DNA from: a virus
Reading direction: 5' to 3' (one strand)
IMG/VR virus record: IMGVR_UViG_3300020215_000045
Location: 1 to 39,140 of that record
Length of the DNA: 39,140 nucleotides
The notes below the pieces were generated by a model. The model was not told the origin of the DNA. It was given only the letters and a program-made list of their open reading frames with translations, and made no database searches. Shown here in pieces: positions 31,477 to 38,781 of the stretch. Each line of letters starts with the position of its first letter. Within the stretch, counting starts at the first letter, position 1. The position numbers were made by a program, and so were the translations under genes.

Positions 31477-32514
31477 ATGAAAAAACCCACTCCCCCGTCA
31501 TACCGCTGGACGCCTGGAAATCATCCGGAAATCGCTTTCATGAATCACGAGCAACGCAGTTGCTACCGCACCCTTTGGGATAAATGCATTATGGCTGACG
31601 GCCTGCCAAAAGACACAGCCGAGCTTGCTTCCGCCGCAGAATACTCCCCCGCTTCTGAGTTTGAAAAGGCGGTCTGGAACAAGATCAAAAAGCACTTTTA
31701 CGAAGGTTCTAATGGGAGGCTTTGGGTTGGCGATCTTGAAAGTCAATGGAAAAAAGACAAAAAGCTTAGATCCGTTCAATCAAAACGCCGCAAAGGAAAG
31801 CGCAACAATAAGTTAGAAGAATCTCCGGCGGTTATCCAGGGGAAAACCGAAACGGAACCGATGGTTTTTGGTCCGATTCATTTAAGGCAGCGTGAATCTC
31901 CGGCGGAAATCCCCCGGTTTACCGGAATGAATCCGGCGGTTAACGGGCGGATGGACAATCCGTCCATTGAACCATCCAATGAATCCGATGAAGAACCGGC
32001 GGAAATCCGGCGGTTAACCGAATCGCATCCGCCGGGAATCCCGGCAATTCCAGAACCTGAAAAATTTTTCATATCAAAGCCTTTGCCGCCGGACCCGGAA
32101 CCGGAAATTACAAATTGTAAAGTTCCACGTGAAATTTATTTACCGGATGCAAAGGTAAATAAAACTTCTCCGGAAACAGTTTCATTATCCGGGGCGAAAG
32201 ATAATGAAAAGAAAACGCCTGAAGTTTTAATAAGGGAATCTGAATTTAACGAAAATTTAATATGCGAACCCGACTTTGACCAGGAGGACGCCTGGCGGAG
32301 AATCGCAGCGGCGTACCCGGGAAACATCATTCACGATGAACCGGCAAAAGCGCTCTTTAAGCAGGAGATCGTAAATAAACACCTGTTCCGGAGGATCCAG
32401 CGGGCTGTTTCCCGGTACCGGGTCAAGGTGAACGAAAAGACCGCAAAACTGGTTCATTTTATGGACTGGTTTCCGAAATGGCGGGAACACGAAGACGAAG
32501 CTGTAAAGAAGTAA
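31477..32514 (+). CDS. Replication initiation-type protein (origin-containing gene)
   Basis: A 345-residue protein with three parts: N-terminal winged-helix-like domain (about 5-95, WTPGNHPEIAFMNHEQRSCY), a low-complexity linker (about 105-260) and a C-terminal domain (about 270-345, WRRIAAAYPGN ... FMDWFPKWREHE) that is also found in the next gene. This layout is typical of phage replication initiators that recruit host helicase. The linker region is where the DNA repeats of the proposed origin lie, as in lambda O. Confidence 0.62.
   Translation: MKKPTPPSYRWTPGNHPEIAFMNHEQRSCYRTLWDKCIMADGLPKDTAELASAAEYSPASEFEKAVWNKIKKHFYEGSNGRLWVGDLESQWKKDKKLRSVQSKRRKGKRNNKLEESPAVIQGKTETEPMVFGPIHLRQRESPAEIPRFTGMNPAVNGRMDNPSIEPSNESDEEPAEIRRLTESHPPGIPAIPEPEKFFISKPLPPDPEPEITNCKVPREIYLPDAKVNKTSPETVSLSGAKDNEKKTPEVLIRESEFNENLICEPDFDQEDAWRRIAAAYPGNIIHDEPAKALFKQEIVNKHLFRRIQRAVSRYRVKVNEKTAKLVHFMDWFPKWREHEDEAVKK
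31825..32092 (+). repeat. Iteron-like repeats and candidate replication origin inside the initiator gene
   Basis: Five direct copies of CCGGCGGWWAWCS lie at 31825-31837, 31900-31912, 31933-31945, 31996-32008 and 32007-32019, and inverted CCGCCGG cores at 32029-32035 and 32086-32092. The fourth and fifth copies overlap by two bases and are read in different codon frames, which argues that the DNA rather than the protein is conserved. AT-rich DNA follows from about 32060 to 32270 and would serve as the unwinding region. Confidence 0.62.
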
Positions 32515-32540
32515 CCCTAATTTAAAAGAAAGGAAGGTCG

Positions 32541-33377
32541 GTGGCTAAGTATATAAGCGTCCTAAATTGGGAGAAATATCAGGCTCGAACGGACAAGGAT
32601 TTACCCTGGTTTAAATTGTGGTCGAGTTTCTTTGGCCGGGAGTGGTGGCAGGACTTAAATGATGAGCACAAAATAGTCCCGATTGTATGTTTGGATGTGG
32701 CTAAAAAATTCGGAAATAAAATGCCAAAAAATCCCGGTTATTACATCCGAAATTACGGTCTAAAACTGTCCGCAGAAGACCTGATTTTGGTTTCTAACCT
32801 ATTGAAAACAAACGGATTCTTGTCCGACTGCTTAGTCGAACTAAGTAGTCAGACTAAGGAGTCAGACCTACGCGCGTCTTCTCTCTTCTTATCTCAAAAG
32901 GAGGAAAAAGAGTGCGAGAAAAGGGAGGGACAAAAAGAGGACGAAGCAACGCCGCCGGAAGAGCCTGAAAAAGCGCCGCCCGAATTTAATTCCGAAGAAG
33001 CTTTTCAAGCTCTTTGGGCGCAATACCCGGTAAAGGGTCGTTTCTACGTCGCTGAATCTCGAGAGATCTTCAAGCGAGCCGTGCAAAGTAAAGAATTTTT
33101 TTTAAGAATTTTAAATGCGCTAGGTAAATACCAAGCGCATCTAGCGGTACAAACCTGGAAACAACCGCTAAATTTTTTAAACTGGTTCGAGGTTTGGCGA
33201 GAATGGGAAAACCGAGAGGAACCGACTCAGCCAAAACGAGAGAAAAAACCGGACCCCTTACACGATGTTTGCAAAGGAACCGGCTATCTTCCCGACAAAC
33301 CGAATACTCCGTGCTGGTGTTGGGGATATTACCCTGAAAAAATAGCAGTTTCAAAACCAGAGGAATCAACCCTATGA
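32541..33377 (+). CDS. Replisome organiser-type protein with winged helix and shared C-terminal domain
   Basis: A 278-residue protein starting at GTG after AGGAAGG. The N-terminal ISVLNWEKYQ and PWFKLWSSFFGREWW pattern, with NEHK-type helices, is that of phage replication proteins with a winged helix (about 1-100). A charged linker follows, then a C-terminal domain (about 155-220, AQYPVKGRFYVAESREIFKR ... NWFEVWREWE) resembling the end of the 345-residue protein. A Cys motif (CKGTG ... CWCWG) near the end may bind metal. Probably recruits or loads the helicase. Confidence 0.62.
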   Translation: MAKYISVLNWEKYQARTDKDLPWFKLWSSFFGREWWQDLNDEHKIVPIVCLDVAKKFGNKMPKNPGYYIRNYGLKLSAEDLILVSNLLKTNGFLSDCLVELSSQTKESDLRASSLFLSQKEEKECEKREGQKEDEATPPEEPEKAPPEFNSEEAFQALWAQYPVKGRFYVAESREIFKRAVQSKEFFLRILNALGKYQAHLAVQTWKQPLNFLNWFEVWREWENREEPTQPKREKKPDPLHDVCKGTGYLPDKPNTPCWCWGYYPEKIAVSKPEESTL

Positions 33378-33790
33378 CCAACCGCTCTAAACACCAGAAA
33401 AAATCCATCATCCCCGAAGGTCTTCCAGACCGGCTTTCGCACCTGACAAAAGCCTTTGAAAAAAGGCCGGAATCGCAAGTGTTAGCGGCCTGTTGCCAGT
33501 ACCTTGACGCCTGCGGATATTTCTGGTGGCGGCAGAATAACACCGGCGTTCAGAGGATTAAAAACGGCAAGCGGTTCTGGACTTCGCCGAAATGGGCCAT
33601 GCCCGGCGTGCCGGATATTTTTCTCATGCGATCAAACGGCACCGGAAGCATCCTGTACGGCATCGAGTGTAAAAGTAAGGTGGGGCGCTTAAGTCCGGAA
33701 CAGAAGCGATTTCAGGAGCTTTTTGAAGCGAATGGCGGGGTTTATATTCTCGCGCGGTCGGTGGATGACTTGATTAAAAATGGGCTGTGA
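33374..33790 (+). CDS. VRR-NUC domain nuclease
   Basis: A 138-residue protein matching the VRR-NUC (PD-(D/E)XK) pattern: Glu34 in PESQVL, WRQNNTG (52-58), GVPDIF with Asp81, IECK with Glu98 and Lys100, then GRLSPEQKRF with Gln110. Such small phage nucleases often act on branched DNA. It overlaps the replication gene by 4 bases, supporting a replication-recombination role. Confidence 0.8.
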   Translation: MTNRSKHQKKSIIPEGLPDRLSHLTKAFEKRPESQVLAACCQYLDACGYFWWRQNNTGVQRIKNGKRFWTSPKWAMPGVPDIFLMRSNGTGSILYGIECKSKVGRLSPEQKRFQELFEANGGVYILARSVDDLIKNGL

Positions 33791-33845
33791 GAAAGGATTT
33801 TCCAAGAAGTGATTTTAACAAAACAAACCAAGGGGTATGGGGAGT

Positions 33846-34010
33846 ATGTGTAACGCGTGTTATTTCGTTTGCTGTGCGATGGATTGCTTTGAGGGTTGCG
33901 GATGCGACGAATGCCACAATCCGAAATGTCGCAGAGAGGAAGATGAAGAAATTGAAGACAGCGAAGACGATGATTACGTCCTCCCAGGTTATGACGGCGA
34001 TACCCTTTAG
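33846..34010 (+). CDS. Mini Cys-rich protein with acidic tail
   Basis: A 54-residue protein with nine Cys in the first 28 residues (MCNACYFVCCAMDCFEGCG, then CDECH and KC) and a very acidic second half (EEDEEIEDSEDDD). GGGGAG lies just upstream of the ATG. Likely metal binding. A different frame covering 33787-34026 looks non-coding. The following 85 bases before the next gene contain only a short CCCCT/AGGGT inverted repeat. Confidence 0.55.
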   Translation: MCNACYFVCCAMDCFEGCGCDECHNPKCRREEDEEIEDSEDDDYVLPGYDGDTL

Positions 34011-34095
34011 AGTCAGCGGCCTTTAACAACAACCCCCTAAAGAGAGGGTAGGTTAAAAGCGTGACAGTTAAACAACGGGCATTGAGGAGAACAAG

Positions 34096-34683
34096 ATGAA
34101 GCTCACAGAACAAGTCTGTAGCGTAGAGCTTGCTACACAGCTAAAAGAGCTAGGGGTCAGGCAGGACAGCGAGTTTTTCTGGGGACCCATTGGTCTAGAA
34201 GAACATTCAGAGATTGGACTCTGGTTTAGATTTCCTGGGCAATGTGAAGAAGATCGCTGGGTTAGGTATAGCCCGAATTACCTTTACGGCGCGCATATTG
34301 ATGAAAAGCAAATGACAAAGATGGTTTCCGCTTTCACAGTCGCTGAACTTGGCGAGATGATGACGCCGGAAGGCGCTTGGAGAATCTTTCCGTTTTGGCA
34401 AGGAAATAATAAGTGGTGGGCGGTTGAAGCAAAATCCATTGAAGAGAAACAAAACCATAATTTTATAGACACAACTGAAGCGAATGCTAGAGCGCTTACA
34501 ATTATCAGACTAATCAAATCAAAGGAAATTGGTTTAATGCAGGCGCCAGAAGATGTTGTTTTGTTGGATTTATTAAAAAAGGTAATGGCTTTAGACAACC
34601 GAGTTGGCACCCCAACGGATATGCAGTACGCAGTACGCGCCCTAATTAAGGATGCTTTTAATAAAAAGAGAGGGATTGTATGA
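34096..34683 (+). CDS. Conserved phage hypothetical protein
   Basis: A 195-residue protein; MKLTEQVCSVELATQLKELG and the middle segment SAFTVAELGEMM recall a conserved hypothetical family common in phages and prophages of diverse bacteria; function unknown. DTTEANARALTIIRL follows. GAGGAG lies 8 bases before ATG. Overlaps the YopX gene by ATGA. Confidence 0.6.
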   Translation: MKLTEQVCSVELATQLKELGVRQDSEFFWGPIGLEEHSEIGLWFRFPGQCEEDRWVRYSPNYLYGAHIDEKQMTKMVSAFTVAELGEMMTPEGAWRIFPFWQGNNKWWAVEAKSIEEKQNHNFIDTTEANARALTIIRLIKSKEIGLMQAPEDVVLLDLLKKVMALDNRVGTPTDMQYAVRALIKDAFNKKRGIV

Positions 34684-35084
34684 GGGAGATAAAGTTTAGG
34701 CTCTGGGACGCTAGGAATAAGCGTTTCGGATACTTGCAGATTCAGGCGAATCTTGTTAGTTGGCCTAATAATATTTGGATGAGCCAGAACAACATTGGCG
34801 AGGCGGTACGGTTTGATGATGTTACGGACTGGCAAGAATATACGGGCCTTAAAGACAGATCTGGAAAAGAAATATTCGAGGGAGATATTGTGATGAGGCG
34901 TGTTTTTAATTATCACAAACAATCAGAAGTAGAATCTTGGCGAGGCGTTGTCGAAATGCAATTTGGAGAGTGGTCTGCCATGACAACAGGTTTATGGAGA
35001 CTTCAAGATCATGTCGAAGTCATCGGGAATATCTATGAGAACGGTAATTTGCTAAATGCCCAAAGCGAAGCTGCAAGCAGTTAA
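34680..35084 (+). CDS. YopX-family protein
   Basis: A 134-residue protein with the YopX layout: REIKFRLWD at the start, WQEYTGLKDRSGKEIFEGDIV in the middle and VEVIGNIYENGNLL at the end. YopX proteins form small barrels in phages; their role is not established. ATGA overlap with the upstream gene. Confidence 0.85.
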   Translation: MREIKFRLWDARNKRFGYLQIQANLVSWPNNIWMSQNNIGEAVRFDDVTDWQEYTGLKDRSGKEIFEGDIVMRRVFNYHKQSEVESWRGVVEMQFGEWSAMTTGLWRLQDHVEVIGNIYENGNLLNAQSEAASS

Positions 35085-35469
35085 AAATAAAACAAAAAGA
35101 AAGTATCAAAGGGATATGTTAAGGGCTTTTGGTTGGCGAGAATTTCTTGAGTGTTTCGGCTGTAACTTTAAGTTTGTGCGCCGCTTGCTCGGTGGGCATT
35201 GGGAGCTTTGGTGGGTAGACGTTCCGGTGTGTGAAATGGTGTGGCATCGAGAAGCGGAATGTACCTACGAAAAAGAAGGCGGTGATACTTGGGAAAACCG
35301 CCCCACCCCATTATGCAAAGGCACGGCAAAATGTGAGGACTACCGAATGATTAATAAATCAACTTGGTGCCGTCAATGCCAGTCTGGAAATCACGAGAAC
35401 CACAAAGACGGCGTTTGTATCAACGACAACCAATTTAACGCTGATTGCCGTTGCAACGGCGGCTGTTAA
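35056..35469 (+). CDS. Cys-rich hypothetical protein
   Basis: A 137-residue protein with an N-terminal basic part, a Trp-rich middle (LLGGHWELWWVDVPVCEMVW) and a C-terminal Cys cluster (CRQCQSGNHENHKDGVC ... CRCNGGC). Start uncertain: ATG at 35056 overlaps YopX, while ATG at 35116 follows AAAGGG. Probably metal binding. Confidence 0.55.
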   Translation: MPKAKLQAVKNKTKRKYQRDMLRAFGWREFLECFGCNFKFVRRLLGGHWELWWVDVPVCEMVWHREAECTYEKEGGDTWENRPTPLCKGTAKCEDYRMINKSTWCRQCQSGNHENHKDGVCINDNQFNADCRCNGGC

Positions 35470-35495
35470 TAAAATAAAGCAAAGGTATATGTTAA

Positions 35496-35756
35496 ATGAT
35501 TGATAGCGAGGAAGAAGCGCTCAAGAAATTACGAGAGGTTAATGGCCTGCTTGGGGCATTGGACGGAAAAACGATTGCGAGAACTCGGCGCATTATACAG
35601 CTTCACACGGTAACGGGATGGGCGTTAGATCGGTTGTGTATTTTGCTTGAACACTCAAATCCTGAATACGCCAGAGAAGAAAAGAAGCGCGTTTTGGCAA
35701 AGCTCGAAGCCGAATATACGAGAATCGACGAAGAATTAAAGAAAGCCACTGAGTAG
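35496..35756 (+). CDS. Small helical protein
   Basis: An 86-residue charged helical protein (SEEEALKKLREVNGLLGALD; EYAREEKKRVLAKLEAEYTR). Preceded by one of the recurring leaders. Function unknown. Confidence 0.6.
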   Translation: MIDSEEEALKKLREVNGLLGALDGKTIARTRRIIQLHTVTGWALDRLCILLEHSNPEYAREEKKRVLAKLEAEYTRIDEELKKATE

Positions 35757-35791
35757 GATGCAGTTAAAAAACAGAGCAAAGGAATAAGAGG

Positions 35792-36196
35792 ATGAGCGAA
35801 TACGAGCCGGAACTTGGACAATTTGCATTTGGAAACCCTACAGGAAGATACAACTGCCCTGAGTGGGTTGAGGCTCTGTTTTTCTACATCAAGGAAGAGA
35901 TGGAGCGTGTTTACTGGAACGTGAAGCAAGAGCAATGGGACGGAAATGCCGATCCGGGAATACCTCTTATTGAGTGGCGTCCGTATTACTGGGGAGATGA
36001 CGAAACGGAAGCAGAAAAGCCAAACTTCAGATTTAGCACGGTTGAATTTCGCTGGTATAAAAATCCCGGCAGAGGTATGAGCCTTAACTGCGAATTAAGC
36101 CATGACGAATGGATTGAGTGGTTTGAGCTTGTCCTTGAGCATTTGCGGAAATATGAGAAATCCAAACACAAAGAAAAGTATGGCTACGAACTATAG
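35792..36196 (+). CDS. Acidic hypothetical protein
   Basis: A 134-residue Trp/Tyr/Glu-rich protein (WVEALFFYIKEEMERVYW; DEWIEWFELVLEHLRKYEKS). Good RBS (AAAGGAATAAGAGG). Family not recognised. Confidence 0.6.
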   Translation: MSEYEPELGQFAFGNPTGRYNCPEWVEALFFYIKEEMERVYWNVKQEQWDGNADPGIPLIEWRPYYWGDDETEAEKPNFRFSTVEFRWYKNPGRGMSLNCELSHDEWIEWFELVLEHLRKYEKSKHKEKYGYEL

Positions 36197-36293
36197 CGAG
36201 GATGCCTTTACCCCCACAAATCCCAGAGGCGGAGTAATGTTAAAAGATTGTTGGTATAATCACGGGCATTATGGAAAAAACGAACCTCTTTAG
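36180..36293 (+). CDS. Tiny hypothetical protein
   Basis: A 37-residue protein overlapping both neighbours in other frames (DAFTPTNPRGGVMLKDCWYN). Supported only by its start and stop placement. Confidence 0.35.
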   Translation: MATNYSEDAFTPTNPRGGVMLKDCWYNHGHYGKNEPL

Positions 36294-36531
36294 AATGACG
36301 AGAGACACGAAGGTCTTTAATAAAGGCCAGAAGGTCTTTGCTATCTTCATGACTGGCGCTTTGGCGGCAAAAGTTCGGGGTCGCTACAAAGGAAAAGGCC
36401 GCTGGCTTTCGGCGTGGGTGCATTGGGCGGATAAAGACGGAAAAGGTTTTTTCTGTAAGCCTGATTGCAGACCGATAGGAATCGCCACGCTATCGGAAGA
36501 TTTTAAGAAGTATATCGGGCTGGAATATTAG
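36271..36531 (+). CDS. Small basic hypothetical protein
   Basis: An 86-residue basic protein, beta-type (KGQKVFAIFMTGALAAKVRG; RWLSAWVHWADKDGKGFF), ending inside a hairpin. No family recognised; SH3-like small barrel is a guess from composition. Confidence 0.55.
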   Translation: MEKTNLFRMTRDTKVFNKGQKVFAIFMTGALAAKVRGRYKGKGRWLSAWVHWADKDGKGFFCKPDCRPIGIATLSEDFKKYIGLEY

Positions 36532-36622
36532 CCCGGAAAAGCGGCGCGTTAGTGCCGTAGCTCATTGAGCGCCTGCGTAAAGCGCAGGAAACTATGCGGG
36601 GAGCAATCCCCGGCTTTTGTTT
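36515..36622 (+). ncRNA. Dense run of stem-loops between genes, possible structured RNA
   Basis: Successive stems: CGGGCT/AGCCCG (36515-36536), CGGC/GCCG (36542-36557), GCTC/GAGC (36560-36570), CCTGCG/CGCAGG (36572-36588) and CGGGGA-GCAA-TCCCCG (36597-36612, GNRA loop) followed by GCTTTTGTTT. It lies in the 127-base gap after the gene ending at 36531. The last stem could act as a terminator. A GTAGCTCA..GAGC segment recalls a tRNA D arm, but no acceptor stem pairs. Confidence 0.4.
36597..36622 (+). terminator. Possible terminator at the end of the stem-loop run
   Basis: CGGGGA and TCCCCG with GCAA loop followed by GCTTTTGTTT. Good stem, moderate T tract. If active it would limit expression of the mini-genes that follow. 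Confidence 0.45.
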
Positions 36623-36658
36623 GGATGCTTTTAATAACAGAGACGGAGGAATAGAGAA

Positions 36659-36796
36659 ATGATCTGCGAAGAATGCAAGGAACCAATAACAACGGAAGAA
36701 GAATGGTGGAAATTTTTAGGCGAGCATCGGCATGTGAAGTGTTATGGAAAGTTTTTTGACAAACTACCCAATAAAGCCGTTACCAATGAGCGATAA
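36659..36796 (+). CDS. Mini zinc-ribbon-like protein
   Basis: A 45-residue protein with CEEC (3-6) and HVKC (25-28), a CCHC-type site. GGAGGAATAG precedes ATG. The 3' end overlaps the next gene in another frame. Confidence 0.55.
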   Translation: MICEECKEPITTEEEWWKFLGEHRHVKCYGKFFDKLPNKAVTNER

Positions 36797-37094
36797 GTTT
36801 GAGGAAGAGATAGCGGAGATCTATAAAGATCTTATTACAAGCATGGAATTTGGCGGCAATATCGTTTACCGCTCACACGACACCGCCAGAGTAAACATAA
36901 TGAATACTTATGCTTTGAAGAAATTAAAGGAACTCTACGCCAAAGGAATGGAAAGAGCGGCTGAGATTGCAGAACACAAGGAACTTGATCAGCGTTATTG
37001 GATTAAAGAACTAGAAAACGGATGGAGAACCCTCAAACGTGCGATTGCAGAGGCCATCCGCGCTGAAGCCAAAGCTTTTAATCGAGGAGTTTAA
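36786..37094 (+). CDS. Helical protein
   Basis: A 102-residue helical charged protein from ATG at 36786 (MSDKFEEEIAEIYKDLITS); an earlier in-frame ATG at 36744 lies inside the zinc-ribbon gene. Ends KAFNRGV within a copy of the recurring boundary element. Function unknown. Confidence 0.55.
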   Translation: MSDKFEEEIAEIYKDLITSMEFGGNIVYRSHDTARVNIMNTYALKKLKELYAKGMERAAEIAEHKELDQRYWIKELENGWRTLKRAIAEAIRAEAKAFNRGV

Positions 37095-37101
37095 AGAAGA
37101 T

Positions 37102-37407
37102 ATGAGTGACGGAATGGGCTGTAAATGTGCGGCAAGGTCAGCAGTAGACTGCGCCTGTGACGTGGACTGGACGCCTAAAGAGGTTTATGAGTTGATGGAG
37201 CGTGTTAAGGAACTTGAAGGCCTTCTCTCAAAAGACACCTCCGAATGGAAATCAGCGGCATTTCAGAAGATTAAGGGACTTGAAGCGGAGAATAAGAGAT
37301 TGCGGGAAGCTTTACAAGAAATCGCCAAAGACAGAATGTATACCGGCGACAGAAAGAGGATCGCGAGAGCCGCGCTTTTAACCAAAGAGGTAAGCAATGG
37401 GCAATGA
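37102..37407 (+). CDS. Coiled-coil protein with Cys-rich start
   Basis: A 101-residue protein from ATG at 37102 (AAAGAAGAT upstream). N-terminal Cys (CKCAARSAVDCACD) followed by a coiled coil (ELMERVKELEGLL; IKGLEAENKRLREAL). Overlaps the next gene by 11 bases. Confidence 0.55.
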   Translation: MSDGMGCKCAARSAVDCACDVDWTPKEVYELMERVKELEGLLSKDTSEWKSAAFQKIKGLEAENKRLREALQEIAKDRMYTGDRKRIARAALLTKEVSNGQ

Positions 37408-37795
37408 GCATCGATACGAATACGAAGAACTTTTAGCTGAAGTCAGAACAGCCAACTCACTGATTGCCGCTTGCCGCGTCGAGAATCACAGACAAGCCTC
37501 TGAGATCTTGCAGTTAAAAAATGATCTTCAAAAGAAGGAGCAGGAAATTAATTCAGAAAGAGATATTGCGTTCGCAGCTACGTCTCAACTTCATGCAGAA
37601 GCAGATAGGGCGGATATGCTTGAAGCCCAACTCAAAGCCGCGCAGGAAGTGATTGCCGCAACGAATCCTTTTTATTGGCAAGGGCAAGGCCGGTTTTGTA
37701 GGTATTGCTCCGCAACTCAGACGGCCACATCAGAACATCATAAAGAAAACTGTGTTTGGGATTCTTTTAATAATAAAGATAAAGACGAGGGATAG
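37397..37795 (+). CDS. Coiled-coil protein with C-terminal zinc-finger-like motif
   Basis: A 132-residue protein: coiled coil (about 8-85, ASEILQLKNDLQKKEQEINS) and a C-terminal FCRYCSAT ... HHKENCVW (about 101-122), a C-C-H-C-type site similar to those in small phage ea-type proteins. Function unknown. Confidence 0.6.
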   Translation: MGNEHRYEYEELLAEVRTANSLIAACRVENHRQASEILQLKNDLQKKEQEINSERDIAFAATSQLHAEADRADMLEAQLKAAQEVIAATNPFYWQGQGRFCRYCSATQTATSEHHKENCVWDSFNNKDKDEG

Positions 37796-37954
37796 ATGGA
37801 CGAGAACTTTATCGATGATAGAGGTTATTTTTACATGGTAAGATGCCCTGAATGCAAAAGAGAGAACTGGGCGATAGCTGTGGCTGATGGTGTGTGTGCT
37901 TGGTGCGGGTACAGACACGAGAAAGCGCTGCCTTTAATAAAAAGGGGTCAATGA
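37796..37954 (+). CDS. Mini zinc-ribbon protein
   Basis: A 52-residue protein with CPEC (17-20) and CAWCG (34-38), a classic four-Cys ribbon. Starts immediately after the upstream stop; stop overlaps the next ATG. Confidence 0.6.
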   Translation: MDENFIDDRGYFYMVRCPECKRENWAIAVADGVCAWCGYRHEKALPLIKRGQ

Positions 37955-38133
37955 TGAGTGAGGAGTTAAACGGCTTCCGGCTCAAATACATCATGCAGGC
38001 AATAATGCGGATGATGGAAGAAATGGGACTTCAAGGAACCACGGAATATCAAAACCTTGTAGAGCTGTCCTGTCCGTGGCGTAAAGAACCGGATGAAGTG
38101 AGAAAACCAAAGAAGCACAGCAAGGGCAGTTAA
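37951..38133 (+). CDS. Small helical protein
   Basis: A 60-residue protein (LKYIMQAIMRMMEEMGLQG; basic tail KPKKHSKGS). AAAGGGG lies 7 bases before ATG at 37951; the next ATG, one codon later, is equally possible. Function unknown. Confidence 0.55.
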   Translation: MMSEELNGFRLKYIMQAIMRMMEEMGLQGTTEYQNLVELSCPWRKEPDEVRKPKKHSKGS

Positions 38134-38157
38134 CCAAGGAACCAAGAGGGCAGGATA

Positions 38158-38394
38158 ATGAGAGACTATGAAATGACACCAGATAAGAAATATCAAAACG
38201 ACCCGGCCTACAGGCAGTTTGTAGATATGGTTAGGTATCAACTAAGGCAATCGAATTACACACCCACAGAGATTAGGGAAGCGTGTATTTTGGCGTGTAC
38301 CATGCACGAAATGGAAACTGTTAGGCCAATTATGGTTGCTAAAATCGATGGCTGGTATCCAAAGCCACCCCACGAAATAGACAATAGCTTTTAA
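38158..38394 (+). CDS. Small hypothetical protein
   Basis: A 78-residue helical protein (DPAYRQFVDMVRYQLRQS; TEIREACILACTMHEMETV) with AGGGCAGGA before the ATG. Ends in a copy of the boundary element (GCTTTTAATAA). Short helical accessory proteins with TPTEIREA are common in phages; role unknown. Confidence 0.6.
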   Translation: MRDYEMTPDKKYQNDPAYRQFVDMVRYQLRQSNYTPTEIREACILACTMHEMETVRPIMVAKIDGWYPKPPHEIDNSF

Positions 38395-38427
38395 TAAATC
38401 CATGGAATCAATTAAGAAGAGAAGGCT

Positions 38428-38580
38428 GTGAATAAACTCACAGTCACCTACCGCTGCCCTGAATGCGAAATAGAATTTTCAATCGAGCATCCGAAGCAGA
38501 TCTTATTCAATCCTCCAAAATACCGGGACTGCATAAACTGCTTTTGCGGACGGGCGGAGAAGATTGAAGCGGAGCTTTAA
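38428..38580 (+). CDS. Mini zinc-ribbon protein
   Basis: A 50-residue protein starting with GTG; YRCPEC (8-13) and CINCFCG (35-41) give a four-Cys ribbon. Function unknown. Confidence 0.55.
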   Translation: MNKLTVTYRCPECEIEFSIEHPKQILFNPPKYRDCINCFCGRAEKIEAEL

Positions 38581-38637
38581 AATAAAAAGCCCCTCTACCG
38601 GGTGAAGGAAGATGATGATTCCTGTGTTCAGAATGCC

Positions 38638-38781
38638 ATGAAAACGATCTTTGTATGCGATTCCTGCGGCAAAGAGAAGATAATTAAAATTGATAGGAAG
38701 AAGCGAGGGAATGCCGCAATCCTCGGAAAACTTTCCTGCCAGTGCGGCGGCACATCTAAACTAATCAGGATTGAACAGTAG
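38638..38781 (+). CDS. Mini zinc-ribbon protein
   Basis: A 47-residue protein with CDSC (7-10) and CQCGG (34-38) and a basic centre (KIDRKKRG). Its 3' end overlaps tail-to-tail with the minus-strand gene ending at 38765. No terminator is visible at this convergence. Last gene of the right arm. Confidence 0.55.
   Translation: MKTIFVCDSCGKEKIIKIDRKKRGNAAILGKLSCQCGGTSKLIRIEQ

Larger units (their letters stand above)
34654..38397 (+). repeat. Recurring gene-boundary element (GCTTTTAATAA and related leaders)
   Basis: GCTTTTAATAA or a close form occurs at 34654-34664, 36627-36637, 37074-37082, 37374-37381, 37763-37773, 37931-37940 and 38387-38397, nearly always at the 3' end of one gene and just before the RBS of the next, in different codon frames. 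A related leader, TTAAnAA(A)CAGAG followed by AGGAATA, occurs at 35764-35786 and 36631-36653, and TTAATAAAATAAAGCAAAGG at 35466-35485. The coordinates span the whole set. Confidence 0.5.

Noticed and set aside
31801-32100. CRISPR array or simple satellite from the CCGGCGG repeats
   Set aside because: Repeats are only 13 bases, irregularly spaced, include inverted cores and lie inside a gene, which fits iterons rather than CRISPR.
33787-34026. 79-codon frame after the VRR-NUC gene
   Set aside because: A different frame with a good RBS and nine cysteines covers the same DNA and looks like a real mini protein.
36551-36620. tRNA gene suggested by GTAGCTCA..GAGC and a CCTGC-loop-GCAGG stem
   Set aside because: The D loop is only three bases, the T loop lacks the conserved TTCRA pattern and no seven-base acceptor stem can be paired; treated as a run of stem-loops.
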